A stretch of 64,000 nt of DNA from positions 150,630 through 214,629 of the forward strand of contig CDRNVI010000046.1 of assembly GCA_977017575.1 (NCBI GenBank). The letters run 5' to 3'. Source of the DNA: Paramoeba atlantica. Its lineage: Eukaryota > Discosea. Under the pieces are notes generated by a model that worked only from the letters and a program-made list of their open reading frames with translations, searched no databases and had not been told where the DNA came from. Positions 11,404 to 21,318 of the stretch are shown in pieces. Positions within the stretch are counted from its first letter, which is position 1; the number at the start of each line of letters is the position of its first letter. The position numbers were made by a program, and so were the translations under genes.

Positions 11404-11594
11404 CCACCCACTCGCCAGTTCTCACAATCACCCACACGCTAGTAATGTGGCGAAACCCCCAGGTCGCCTACTACCTGAGAGCCCCCCTCATCACCTCGTA
11501 CTCTCACTCACACATTGCCCAATCCTCACATCAACATACATCCCATACATATCAAAATCGCTCGAATATCCGTTCTTCCTGGTTATTGATTGTA

Positions 11595-14417
11595 TCAATG
11601 CTTTTTCTCTTCACACATTCTGCTATATGGATCTGCAGGATTTTCTTTTGATGCAATATATTCTGCCTGTACTGCAATTCCTTGACGATTCAAATATTTC
11701 AACAAACCATACAACTCCGAAGTAATGCCATCAGATCCTGACACTTTCCTATTGATCGCTGCTAAACAGGATGTATTGTCAACAAATAAATCTACGCATG
11801 TATCTCGCTGAAAGTGATGCCCGTACTTCTCAAACGCCAAACGTACTGCCCGAGCTTCGGCTCGATTCACTTCGTACTTGAAACCCTCCGGCCAGGAGGC
11901 TCCGGTACATAAAACTTTCCCATAGTCGAGGTAAAGCACCGCCCCCCACCCGGTGGACGACGCATCGGTAAATAGAACGTGCTGATGTGGTACTGTATCA
12001 GGGTGTCGGACCGGGTCCACTGGAGAACAATAGATCAAGGAATCGCGCCACTCGGTCAACTTCACTCGCACTCGTAATGGTAAAGGTACGACAGTATCCA
12101 ATAGGCAAGGATCGCGATTTAAATGATTGATTCGTCGTCGGACAATTTTCAAGAATAGATGATATTGGGGAATCGGTATGCCCATGATTGCCGAAGCAAA
12201 AATGAGCCTCCCAACACCGGCCTCCAGCCCAGAGTATGTGGTATGCATGTAGTTATCATTCTGAAGTCTTCGCGTTATCTTGGGTCCCAATGCAACTTTC
12301 CCTGATCGGTGGTGATAATTGACTCCATTGAATGTGTAGTTCTGCAAAGGTGGCACCCCAAGCTCCTTAAAACGGGCGTTAACTTGCTGCGCCCGTCGAT
12401 CTATAAACGCGGCATATTCCTGTGTATTTTTGTCACTAGAAGCGTAACGAATGCCGTCGATATACACATCCAGACCATTGTGGGCAAACGCCGATTTCTT
12501 ATTACAGTAAGCTGGATCTCCCGCTATTGTCGCGGTTAACGAGTGCATCAACTCAGGGGCACACCGGTGTCCCATCGGCATCACATTCATTTCATATACT
12601 TGCCCACTGCGGTCCAAAAATCTGAACTTCGCCCTACTTTCGGATGGAATCGCGACCTGAAAAAAACCGCATGCCAGATCACGCTTTACCGCCGAGTCCT
12701 GTCGGGCTCGATGGAGATAATAGGCTGCATGTTTTACCGGTACTTGTGGCTCATAAACCTCCTTAATCCGCGCGTTGTCATCCCGGGTCCATGCTATAAA
12801 CCGCCGGCGTTCTGTCTCGTCGTCAGCAGGCTCGACAACCGTGAATGGTATCACCCATTCCATCGTTGGGCGACGCTGTGCTTCCTCTGTGTTGACGTGT
12901 GACACAAATCCTGCGTCCACCAGCTGGGTTATATCCTTGTCGTGCAATAATGATTTACACGCCGGTGTTTTACTCGGAGTGTTTGGTAACCGAGTTAAAA
13001 TTTTCCATGTCTCCTGGAAGCGCTCACGTGCTTTTTGGTTCATTAACAGTTTAAGTCGCTCGACCTCCATCTGTGGAATATTTAGCTTCACATGCAAGGG
13101 CAACTTCCAATCCCCCTCCTGTGCCACCTTAGAGGTCCTCCTCGATCTCGTTATTGTGTGCTTTACCTTCTCGTGTGGTATATCTTCCAAAAACTTGCTA
13201 AAAATAACCTCGGGGCTCACAGTATCTGTAGTTTTGACGTGGCCTTCTGGGTACCAAGCGCCAAGGCGGTAGTGACTGGGTCCGCATTGTACCGCAGGAG
13301 GGACTCCAGGGATTGGTGCTTTGCGAGATGTTGCACCTCGTCGAGTCGGATTGTCCCGTTGGCTACCTCTGTGAAAAGGTGTGTGATTGCGCCCCTCTTC
13401 GCCGAATGCGTGCCGTACCCCGCCCCTAACCGCTCTCGAATGCGGGCGTCGACCTCCGTCACCGTTGATCTGGACATTGGCTGGTGCTGTCCCAACTGAC
13501 TGATGTACGCGTGAAGGGTAGCGGTTCCGGGGCCCTCGATCACCGTGTACATGGAGGGTCGGTATGGGTTGAACCTGGAAGTCTTTGTTTTTCGCCCCCA
13601 CCAAATCACTATTCTTAACGGCGTTAATTCGCGAAATTGTTCCTTCGTCAAACTTGCAGTCTCTGTCCACCGGCTGGCTGCTTTCCAACAAAGCATCAAG
13701 GTATGTCTTTCGCTGCATGGGAGATGGTGCCATAACTGGTTCAGTAACGTGGGTGTCAAAGGAGCCATCTGGCGTACTGGCTCCGTGGCCCCTTCTGCCA
13801 TCAGTGATTTTACATAAAATTTTAGAGGATTCGTTTCCAGGCCTGCGAGGCTTAATATAGAAGCGAGGCTGCGTGCGTACGTGAGCTTGCCCTGTACTCT
13901 GATGTTCATCGTCGCCACAAAAGTTACTGCATGTATCGCGGTAATTTCGATTGCCTTCCAATTGCAAAAGGCGGTTAGTCTTTCCCACAACCTCGCCCTG
14001 CTTTTCCAGGTTGCGTTGCTCCACATCTCGGACATCCCATCTAGTGCTACACGGACCTCTTCCGTCACGTGAGTAATTCCCATTAATAACTTCATCAACT
14101 TCATCCTTACTGGCGTAGTATCCACACTTAACATTCCTCCGTACAAACTCCCAGATCTTATCAATCTCCCTTTCAAGTCGCCTGCACTTGGTACATTCAC
14201 CGTCTGCTTTTCCGTTTGTAACCTTCTCTCCCTCCTCCTTTTCTTTGCAACTTGCATATTCGACACACTTTTCCCCTTGAATATAATAACACTGGCCGTT
14301 AGGGTGGGGCTTTTTCATAAGCTCTTGCTGCTCCCGGCAGGGCCAGCCACCCGCGAACGAAAATCCCGCTTTGGACAGTTTTTCCATACATGATCGGGTG
14401 AACGGCACCCAAAACAC
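11595..14417 (-). CDS. PAT-like reverse transcriptase / RNase H frame
   Basis: This is a 940-codon frame of a DIRS/PAT-like element. The first 440 or so residues are low in recognisable structure and overlap the recombinase frame. The DIRS-type reverse transcriptase follows; conserved blocks include FQVAIP, AKFRFLD, MPMGHRCAPE and VDVYIDGIR. The RNase H domain follows, with VLFTDASSTGWGAVLY, a conserved NRAEARAVRLAFEK stretch and DLFVDNTS. The frame ends about 190 bp from B2. Close relatives occur at 44464-47346 (whole) and 21331-22660 (fossil). Its start is uncertain because it overlaps the end of the Gag-like frame. Confidence 0.85.
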   Translation of the reverse strand: MFWVPFTRSCMEKLSKAGFSFAGGWPCREQQELMKKPHPNGQCYYIQGEKCVEYASCKEKEEGEKVTNGKADGECTKCRRLEREIDKIWEFVRRNVKCGYYASKDEVDEVINGNYSRDGRGPCSTRWDVRDVEQRNLEKQGEVVGKTNRLLQLEGNRNYRDTCSNFCGDDEHQSTGQAHVRTQPRFYIKPRRPGNESSKILCKITDGRRGHGASTPDGSFDTHVTEPVMAPSPMQRKTYLDALLESSQPVDRDCKFDEGTISRINAVKNSDLVGAKNKDFQVQPIPTLHVHGDRGPRNRYPSRVHQSVGTAPANVQINGDGGRRPHSRAVRGGVRHAFGEEGRNHTPFHRGSQRDNPTRRGATSRKAPIPGVPPAVQCGPSHYRLGAWYPEGHVKTTDTVSPEVIFSKFLEDIPHEKVKHTITRSRRTSKVAQEGDWKLPLHVKLNIPQMEVERLKLLMNQKARERFQETWKILTRLPNTPSKTPACKSLLHDKDITQLVDAGFVSHVNTEEAQRRPTMEWVIPFTVVEPADDETERRRFIAWTRDDNARIKEVYEPQVPVKHAAYYLHRARQDSAVKRDLACGFFQVAIPSESRAKFRFLDRSGQVYEMNVMPMGHRCAPELMHSLTATIAGDPAYCNKKSAFAHNGLDVYIDGIRYASSDKNTQEYAAFIDRRAQQVNARFKELGVPPLQNYTFNGVNYHHRSGKVALGPKITRRLQNDNYMHTTYSGLEAGVGRLIFASAIMGIPIPQYHLFLKIVRRRINHLNRDPCLLDTVVPLPLRVRVKLTEWRDSLIYCSPVDPVRHPDTVPHQHVLFTDASSTGWGAVLYLDYGKVLCTGASWPEGFKYEVNRAEARAVRLAFEKYGHHFQRDTCVDLFVDNTSCLAAINRKVSGSDGITSELYGLLKYLNRQGIAVQAEYIASKENPADPYSRMCEEKKH
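13217..14266 (-). CDS. PAT-like tyrosine recombinase frame
   Basis: This 349-codon frame lies entirely within the 5' part of the RT frame, in another register. It shows the tyrosine-recombinase boxes in order: an arginine box (CWKAASRWTETASLT), a histidine box (GTHSAKRGAITHLF, about residue 287), a second histidine (KHQ, about 317) and the nucleophile tyrosine (LLRYN, about 326). In this family the enzyme integrates a circular DNA copy without target duplication, which agrees with the junctions of this element. Relatives at 46101-47096 and 50441-51565 keep the same nested position. Confidence 0.9.
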   Translation of the reverse strand: MSNMQVAKKRRRERRLQTEKQTVNVPSAGDLKGRLIRSGSLYGGMLSVDTTPVRMKLMKLLMGITHVTEEVRVALDGMSEMWSNATWKSRARLWERLTAFCNWKAIEITAIHAVTFVATMNIRVQGKLTYARSLASILSLAGLETNPLKFYVKSLMAEGATEPVRQMAPLTPTLLNQLWHHLPCSERHTLMLCWKAASRWTETASLTKEQFRELTPLRIVIWWGRKTKTSRFNPYRPSMYTVIEGPGTATLHAYISQLGQHQPMSRSTVTEVDARIRERLGAGYGTHSAKRGAITHLFTEVANGTIRLDEVQHLAKHQSLESLLRYNADPVTTALALGTQKATSKLQIL

Positions 14418-15508
14418 AGCATTCCCGGTCTTCGGTATGGCGCAGGCGCGCGAGCTGGTGTGACGTGCGGAGTAAAATAACGCTGCGATCCTTGAGGTAC
14501 ATACGTGGCGTATGCTCGAGATAAACGTTTTTCTCTTTCGGCCAGCTGATCACTCACGTGGTGGTAAAATTTATCGTTGGGACGCACGTCTTTTTGCATT
14601 TTCTCATGTACTAGCTCCACGTCCACGCGACGCGCACGCCAGTACGCGTCACGTAGCGATTGGATAATTGCTCGGCCCATCTCAAGAAAAGTACTCTGGT
14701 TCCACCCGGGCGTTTGTCGAGCCAGAATAATCCACTTGCAGAAAATTCCATTAAAATTACGCTCTTGCTGTTTTACGAAAGTACGATCTTGGAAGTACTG
14801 GTTAACTCGTAATCCAAACTCAGGTGCATCACGCAGTTCACGTATTAAATCCCTCGTTCGAAACCCACCCTCATCGAGAGACATAATCCACGGCTCAAAT
14901 GTAATGGGCTCATAGGGATCCAGGGCGTTCGGGTCGAGAACCAACGGGGATGCATCTGTCGAAAATATCACTTCCGCAGGTTCCTCATTAACACGAGTTT
15001 CATCGAGCGCGTTCATTTGCCGTACAGGTCGGCGCCCTTGTGTCGGTAACATCGCAGAGGGTACAGTTGGTTGAGTTCCTGGCGTGGTCGAAGGTTGTGT
15101 CGGATCTCCTGCTGTCTGTGGCCCCCCCTGGGCTGTCCCTCCCCTCGTCTCGGTCTGTGGAACCTCCCCTGGAAAATGGTGGATTTTTACCTGATAATAA
15201 TTCAGTTCCGCATGAGGAAAAGGATACTCTTTCGTGGGTTCATCTTCCCACACGGCCCATAACTCCAAACCTTCCTGACGAACTTTTCCGTACACTGCTT
15301 TTATTGATTCATTGGGCTCGTCCTTGCGGCGAAAAAAAGCTTGCACTGACACCGCCGGCTTGTCGGCCGGTGCCAAAAGAAGTCTCTCCCGGATCACTGC
15401 ACATACATTGGTCAGATCGTGCGTCGTAAGCGGCTCGGTAGGCGCGAGCGGCTCCGTCACAGGAGAGGAACGTCGGGAGCTCCGTAAGCTCCGCGTCGAA
15501 GGATTCAT
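14315..15508 (-). CDS. PAT-like Gag protein with CCHC zinc knuckle
   Basis: This is a Gag-like frame of about 400 codons. The central region (TPGWNQSTFLEMGRAI and the following helix-rich stretch) is shared with the Gag frames at 47.3-48.3 and 51.9-52.7 kb. A zinc knuckle, CFGCRSPDHVWKNCPKR, lies near the C-terminus. An upstream ATG at 15529 falls inside A2, so the ATG at 15508 (MNPSTRSL) is preferred. Its last 100 bp overlap the RT frame. Confidence 0.85.
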   Translation of the reverse strand: MNPSTRSLRSSRRSSPVTEPLAPTEPLTTHDLTNVCAVIRERLLLAPADKPAVSVQAFFRRKDEPNESIKAVYGKVRQEGLELWAVWEDEPTKEYPFPHAELNYYQVKIHHFPGEVPQTETRGGTAQGGPQTAGDPTQPSTTPGTQPTVPSAMLPTQGRRPVRQMNALDETRVNEEPAEVIFSTDASPLVLDPNALDPYEPITFEPWIMSLDEGGFRTRDLIRELRDAPEFGLRVNQYFQDRTFVKQQERNFNGIFCKWIILARQTPGWNQSTFLEMGRAIIQSLRDAYWRARRVDVELVHEKMQKDVRPNDKFYHHVSDQLAEREKRLSRAYATYVPQGSQRYFTPHVTPARAPAPYRRPGMLCFGCRSPDHVWKNCPKRDFRSRVAGPAGSSKSL

Positions 15509-15525
15509 AGTTGCGAGTTCTGATC

Positions 15526-15749
15526 GCAACTTTCCTTTTGCGAAAATAGAGAAAAGCTACTAGTGTAATAATAAAGTATAGTACTGTATAATTGATAATC
15601 TACAAATATACATGGTTCCCCCCAGAGGGGGCAATGTCACACTGAAATCAGATCATAATATTAAATATCATGTGCCCCGTAGGGCCACGGTCAGATCTCA
15701 TACAGAATCAAAAGTATCTTCTTTGATCAATTCTTTCCGTAAACTATAA
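15526..15749 (-). repeat. A2 repeat, 5' end of the PAT element
   Basis: This is a 224-bp copy of 10972-11195 with no visible difference. It starts GCAACTTTCCTTTTGCG and ends CCGTAAACTATAA. It forms the 5' end of the element (minus strand), and the Gag ATG sits at its inner edge. Any promoter of the element should lie here. The 18-bp array resumes directly at 15750. Confidence 0.9.
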
Positions 15750-18700
15750 TAAGGAAAGGTCTTACAATAAGGAAAGGTCTTACAATAAGGAAAGGTCTTA
15801 CAATAAGGAAAGGTCTTACAATAAGGAAAGGTCTTACAATAAGGAAAGGTCTTACAATAAGGAAAGGTCTTACAATAAGGAAAGGTCTTACAATAAGGAA
15901 AGGTCTTACAATAAGGAAAGGTCTTACAATAAGGAAAGGTCTTACAATAAGGAAAGGTCTTACAATAAGGAAAGGTCTTACAATAAGGAAAGGTCTTACA
16001 ATAAGGAAAGGTCTTACAATAAGGAAAGGTCTTACAATAAGGAAAGGTCTTACAATAAGGAAAGGTCTTACAATAAGGAAAGGTCTTACAATAAGGAAAG
16101 GTCTTACAATAAGGAAAGGTCTTACAATAAGGAAAGGTCTTACAATAAGGAAAGGTCTTACAATAAGGAAAGGTCTTACAATAAGGAAAGGTCTTACAAT
16201 AAGGAAAGGTCTTACAATAAGGAAAGGTCTTACAATAAGGAAAGGTCTTACAATAAGGAAAGGTCTTACAATAAGGAAAGGTCTTACAATAAGGAAAGGT
16301 CTTACAATAAGGAAAGGTCTTACAATAAGGAAAGGTCTTACAATAAGGAAAGGTCTTACAATAAGGAAAGGTCTTACAATAAGGAAAGGTCTTACAATAA
16401 GGAAAGGTCTTACAATAAGGAAAGGTCTTACAATAAGGAAAGGTCTTACAATAAGGAAAGGTCTTACAATAAGGAAAGGTCTTACAATAAGGAAAGGTCT
16501 TACAATAAGGAAAGGTCTTACAATAAGGAAAGGTCTTACAATAAGGAAAGGTCTTACAATAAGGAAAGGTCTTACAATAAGGAAAGGTCTTACAATAAGG
16601 AAAGGTCTTACAATAAGGAAAGGTCTTACAATAAGGAAAGGTCTTACAATAAGGAAAGGTCTTACAATAAGGAAAGGTCTTACAATAAGGAAAGGTCTTA
16701 CAATAAGGAAAGGTCTTACAATAAGGAAAGGTCTTACAATAAGGAAAGGTCTTACAATAAGGAAAGGTCTTACAATAAGGAAAGGTCTTACAATAAGGAA
16801 AGGTCTTACAATAAGGAAAGGTCTTACAATAAGGAAAGGTCTTACAATAAGGAAAGGTCTTACAATAAGGAAAGGTCTTACAATAAGGAAAGGTCTTACA
16901 ATAAGGAAAGGTCTTACAATAAGGAAAGGTCTTACAATAAGGAAAGGTCTTACAATAAGGAAAGGTCTTACAATAAGGAAAGGTCTTACAATAAGGAAAG
17001 GTCTTACAATAAGGAAAGGTCTTACAATAAGGAAAGGTCTTACAATAAGGAAAGGTCTTACAATAAGGAAAGGTCTTACAATAAGGAAAGGTCTTACAAT
17101 AAGGAAAGGTCTTACAATAAGGAAAGGTCTTACAATAAGGAAAGGTCTTACAATAAGGAAAGGTCTTACAATAAGGAAAGGTCTTACAATAAGGAAAGGT
17201 CTTACAATAAGGAAAGGTCTTACAATAAGGAAAGGTCTTACAATAAGGAAAGGTCTTACAATAAGGAAAGGTCTTACAATAAGGAAAGGTCTTACAATAA
17301 GGAAAGGTCTTACAATAAGGAAAGGTCTTACAATAAGGAAAGGTCTTACAATAAGGAAAGGTCTTACAATAAGGAAAGGTCTTACAATAAGGAAAGGTCT
17401 TTACAATAAGGAAAGGTCTTACAATAAGGAAAGGTCTTACAATAAGGAAAGGTCTTACAATAAGGAAAGGTCTTACAATAAGGAAAGGTCTTACAATAAG
17501 GAAAGGTCTTACAATAAGGAAAGGTCTTACAATAAGGAAAGGTCTTACAATAAGGAAAGGTCTTACAATAAGGAAAGGTCTTACAATAAGGAAAGGTCTT
17601 ACAATAAGGAAAGGTCTTACAATAAGGAAAGGTCTTACAATAAGGAAAGGTCTTACAATAAGGAAAGGTCTTACAATAAGGAAAGGTCTTACAATAAGGA
17701 AAGGTCTTACAATAAGGAAAGGTCTTACAATAAGGAAAGGTCTTACAATAAGGAAAGGTCTTACAATAAGGAAAGGTCTTACAATAAGGAAAGGTCTTAC
17801 AATAAGGAAAGGTCTTACAATAAGGAAAGGTCTTACAATAAGGAAAGGTCTTACAATAAGGAAAGGTCTTACAATAAGGAAAGGTCTTACAATAAGGAAA
17901 GGTCTTACAATAAGGAAAGGTCTTACAATAAGGAAAGGTCTTACAATAAGGAAAGGTCTTACAATAAGGAAAGGTCTTACAATAAGGAAAGGTCTTACAA
18001 TAAGGAAAGGTCTTACAATAAGGAAAGGTCTTACAATAAGGAAAGGTCTTACAATAAGGAAAGGTCTTACAATAAGGAAAGGTCTTACAATAAGGAAAGG
18101 TCTTACAATAAGGAAAGGTCTTACAATAAGGAAAGGTCTTACAATAAGGAAAGGTCTTACAATAAGGAAAGGTCTTACAATAAGGAAAGGTCTTACAATA
18201 AGGAAAGGTCTTACAATAAGGAAAGGTTTACAATAAGGAAAGGTCTTACAATAAGGAAAGGTCTTACAATAAGGAAAGGTCTTACAATAAGGAAAGGTCT
18301 TACAATAAGGAAAGGTCTTACAATAAGGAAAGGTCTTACAATAAGGAAAGGTCTTACAATAAGGAAAGGTCTTACAATAAGGAAAGGTCTTACAATAAGG
18401 AAAGGTCTTACAATAAGGAAAGGTCTTACAATAAGGAAAGGTCTTACAATAAGGAAAGGTCTTACAATAAGGAAAGGTCTTACAATAAGGAAAGGTCTTA
18501 CAATAAGGAAAGGTCTTACAATAAGGAAAGGTCTTACAATAAGGAAAGGTCTTACAATAAGGAAAGGTCTTACAATAAGGAAAGGTCTTACAATAAGGAA
18601 AGGTCTTACAATAAGGAAAGGTCTTACAATAAGGAAAGGTCTTACAATAAGGAAAGGTCTTACAATAAGGAAAGGTCTTACAATAAGGAAAGGTCTTACA

Positions 18701-19970
18701 ATAAGGAAAGGTCTTACAATAAGGAAAGGTCTTACAATAAGGAAAGGTCTTACAATAAGGAAAGGTCTTACAATAAGGAAAGGTCTTACAATAAGGAAAG
18801 GTCTTACAATAAGGAAAGGTCTTACAATAAGGAAAGGTCTTACAATAAGGAAAGGTCTTACAATAAGGAAAGGTCTTACAATAAGGAAAGGTCTTACAAT
18901 AAGGAAAGGTCTTACAATAAGGAAAGGTCTTACAATAAGGAAAGGTCTTACAATAAGGAAAGGTCTTACAATAAGGAAAGGTCTTACAATAAGGAAAGGT
19001 CTTACAATAAGGAAAGGTCTTACAATAAGGAAAGGTCTTACAATAAGGAAAGGTCTTACAATAAGGAAAGGTCTTACAATAAGGAAAGGTCTTACAATAA
19101 GGAAAGGTCTTACAATAAGGAAAGGTCTTACAATAAGGAAAGGTCTTACAATAAGGAAAGGTCTTACAATAAGGAAAGGTCTTACAATAAGGAAAGGTCT
19201 TACAATAAGGAAAGGTCTTACAATAAGGAAAGGTCTTACAATAAGGAAAGGTCTTACAATAAGGAAAGGTCTTACAATAAGGAAAGGTCTTACAATAAGG
19301 AAAGGTCTTACAATAAGGAAAGGTCTTACAATAAGGAAAGGTCTTACAATAAGGAAAGGTCTTACAATAAGGAAAGGTCTTACAATAAGGAAAGGTCTTA
19401 CAATAAGGAAAGGTCTTACAATAAGGAAAGGTCTTACAATAAGGAAAGGTCTTACAATAAGGAAAGGTCTTACAATAAGGAAAGGTCTTACAATAAGGAA
19501 AGGTCTTACAATAAGGAAAGGTCTTACAATAAGGAAAGGTCTTACAATAAGGAAAGGTCTTACAATAAGGAAAGGTCTTACAATAAGGAAAGGTCTTACA
19601 ATAAGGAAAGGTCTTACAATAAGGAAAGGTCTTACAATAAGGAAAGGTCTTACAATAAGGAAAGGTCTTACAATAAGGAAAGGTCTTACAATAAGGAAAG
19701 GTCTTACAATAAGGAAAGGTCTTACAATAAGGAAAGGTCTTACAATAAGGAAAGGTCTTACAATAAGGAAAGGTCTTACAATAAGGAAAGGTCTTACAAT
19801 AAGGAAAGGTCTTACAATAAGGAAAGGTCTTACAATAAGGAAAGGTCTTACAATAAGGAAAGGTCTTACAATAAGGAAAGGTCTTACAATAAGGAAAGGT
19901 CTTACAATAAGGAAAGGTCTTACAATAAGGAAAGGTCTTACAATAAGGAAAGGTCTTACAATAAGGAAAG
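15750..19970 (+). repeat. 18-bp tandem array, right block (about 234 copies)
   Basis: This block continues the array broken at 10739, in the same phase and orientation, for 4.2 kb. Two length variants are visible: one extra T near 17400 and a 2-bp loss near 18228. It ends at 19970, and after ten bases (TTGAGTTCAA) the 153-bp satellite begins. Together with the left block it makes one array of about 470 units split by the PAT element. Confidence 0.97.
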
Positions 19971-19980
19971 TTGAGTTCAA

Positions 19981-20519
19981 GCTGAAAGGAGGTTTGGGCG
20001 CTCGAGGCCAGAAATCACAACCTGCGGATAAGAAACCAACACGCTTCGCGCAGACAAGTCCTCATGGCACGTTTCCCGTAGCTTTCCGTGAGCGCGAAGA
20101 TTACTCATCCGGAAGTTGACGAAACCCAGCCGAGCTGAAAGGAGGTTTGGGCGCTCGAGGCCAGAAATCACAACCTGCGGATAAGACACCAACACGCTTC
20201 GCGCAGACAAGTCCTCATGGCACGTTTCCCGTAGCTTTCCGTGAGCGCGAAGATTACTCATCCGGAAGTTGACGAAACCCAGCCGAGCTGAAAGGAGGTT
20301 TGGGCGCTCGAGGCCAGAAATCACAACCTGCGGATAAGAAACCAACACGCTTCGCGCAGACAAGTCCTCATGGCACGTTTCCCGTAGCTTTCCGTGAGCG
20401 CGAAGATTACTCATCCGGAAGTTGACGAAACCAAGCCGAGCTGAAAGGAGGTTTGGGCGCTCGAGGCCAGAAATCACAACCTGCGGATAAGACACCAACA
20501 CGCTTCGCGCAGACAAGTC
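19981..20519. repeat. 153-bp satellite, 3.5 units
   Basis: The unit and orientation are the same as at 1-1408, entering mid-unit at GCTGAAAGG. Both the GACACC and GAAACC variants are present. It ends at CAGACAAGTCC, where RLE LINE sequence starts. Satellite of one orientation thus lies on both outer sides of the 18-bp array and APE LINE block. Confidence 0.95.
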
Positions 20520-20520
20520 C

Positions 20521-20870
20521 TTTTGAAGCAAAAGCACTTTTTCCAAGCGTCTCGCAAAGCCATTGAAGAGCAATCCAAAACCAATAACGCTCCGGTGGTA
20601 ATAGCGGGATCCAAGCGAAACAGGGCTCTGAACGAACGTGACAGCCAGAAGAATGATACTTCCAAGCGATTAGTCATGAAAGCAATACGATCTGAATAAA
20701 AACGATTTGCAACCGAGCTGAGAAAGGACATGCGCCTCAAAGAACTAATGGAGCGAGGATCCGCATCATTTCACCACCTGTAATCAACCAGCAACTACAT
20801 CAATCCGTACCTCTTCCGTTTCTGTATAATGATGCGCCTGGGAATAGTGCCAGAAATCAACGTCTTCTCT
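20521..20870 (+). pseudogene. Decayed RLE LINE fragment (linker to zinc region)
   Basis: The plus-strand sequence matches the LINE region after the RT domain. It first resembles the FEAAR..SIDEH linker, and near 20786-20860 it reads SNYINPYLFR and then MMRLGI, as in the copies at 36.4 and 56.4 kb. It has several stops and frame changes and is more diverged than most copies here. It is therefore an old fragment that lies directly against the satellite. Confidence 0.75.
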
Positions 20871-21318
20871 CCCCTGCATCATAATGAAAGTAAACCATGT
20901 TAAAACCAATTTTCCTAGTAATATATCGCTTCAATGAAAGTTTCAGTCCAATCATCCCGACTATTTTTAGTTTCCAATAAACTATATCTATCTGACGAAT
21001 TATCAAGGTACCTGGCCAATATAATAAAAACAATCACAGAAACCCAGTCAACAACTCCTCAAACTTACGAACGGGCATCCCGTCCACCAACTCCGCGAAC
21101 CAACCCGTTCGCCCGTAATCCAAACTCCCGCGCGCACGTGTTTGTAGCAAATGGTGGCGGCCAATTACTAAAAACTCGTAATGTTTTTCAAGAATTCCTA
21201 CCGCGTAATAAAATTGAATAGTATATATTTTCTATATAGCTAATTTTTTTTTTGATTCTATATAATGAGTTTTACTAATTAATGGTACATTCATACCTAT
21301 GCGAGTTTCCATACATGT
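20871..21318. other. AT-rich interelement stretch, unassigned
   Basis: No coding match is recognised. The word TTACGAACGGGCATCC (about 21064-21079) recurs at 55306-55321, which suggests an untranslated part of a repeated element. A T run lies near 21245. An open frame at 20934-21221 has no recognisable motif and is not called. Confidence 0.4.

Larger units (their letters stand above)
10740..15749 (-). mobile_element. DIRS/PAT-like retroelement with split direct repeats, looks whole
   Basis: In plus coordinates the order is B1 (10740-10947), a 24-bp G-rich linker, A1 (10972-11195), B2 (11196-11403), coding region, A2 (15526-15749). This is the split-direct-repeat plan of PAT elements. The paired A and B copies show no visible difference, so the insertion looks young. 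The coding region (minus strand) has a Gag-like frame, a tyrosine-recombinase frame and an RT/RNase H frame. The left flank ends in the 18-bp unit at CTTACAA and the right flank resumes at TAAGGAAAGG. The array is therefore continuous across the site with no target duplication, as expected for recombinase-mediated entry of a circular form. Confidence 0.93.

Noticed and set aside
10740-15749. LTR retrotransposon or Gypsy-type element
   Set aside because: Terminal repeats are split and unequal in arrangement, there is a tyrosine recombinase and no DDE integrase or protease, so DIRS/PAT is the better class.
18211-19980. 589-codon frame of repeated hexapeptide FLIVRP in the 18-bp array
   Set aside because: It exists only because the repeat length is a multiple of three and the unit has no stop in that frame; the CKTFPY frame at 10481-10750 is the same effect.
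19977-20573. 198-codon frame through the 153-bp satellite
   Set aside because: The unit is 51 codons long, so an open frame repeats with it; there is no sign of coding and the far end lies in LINE debris.
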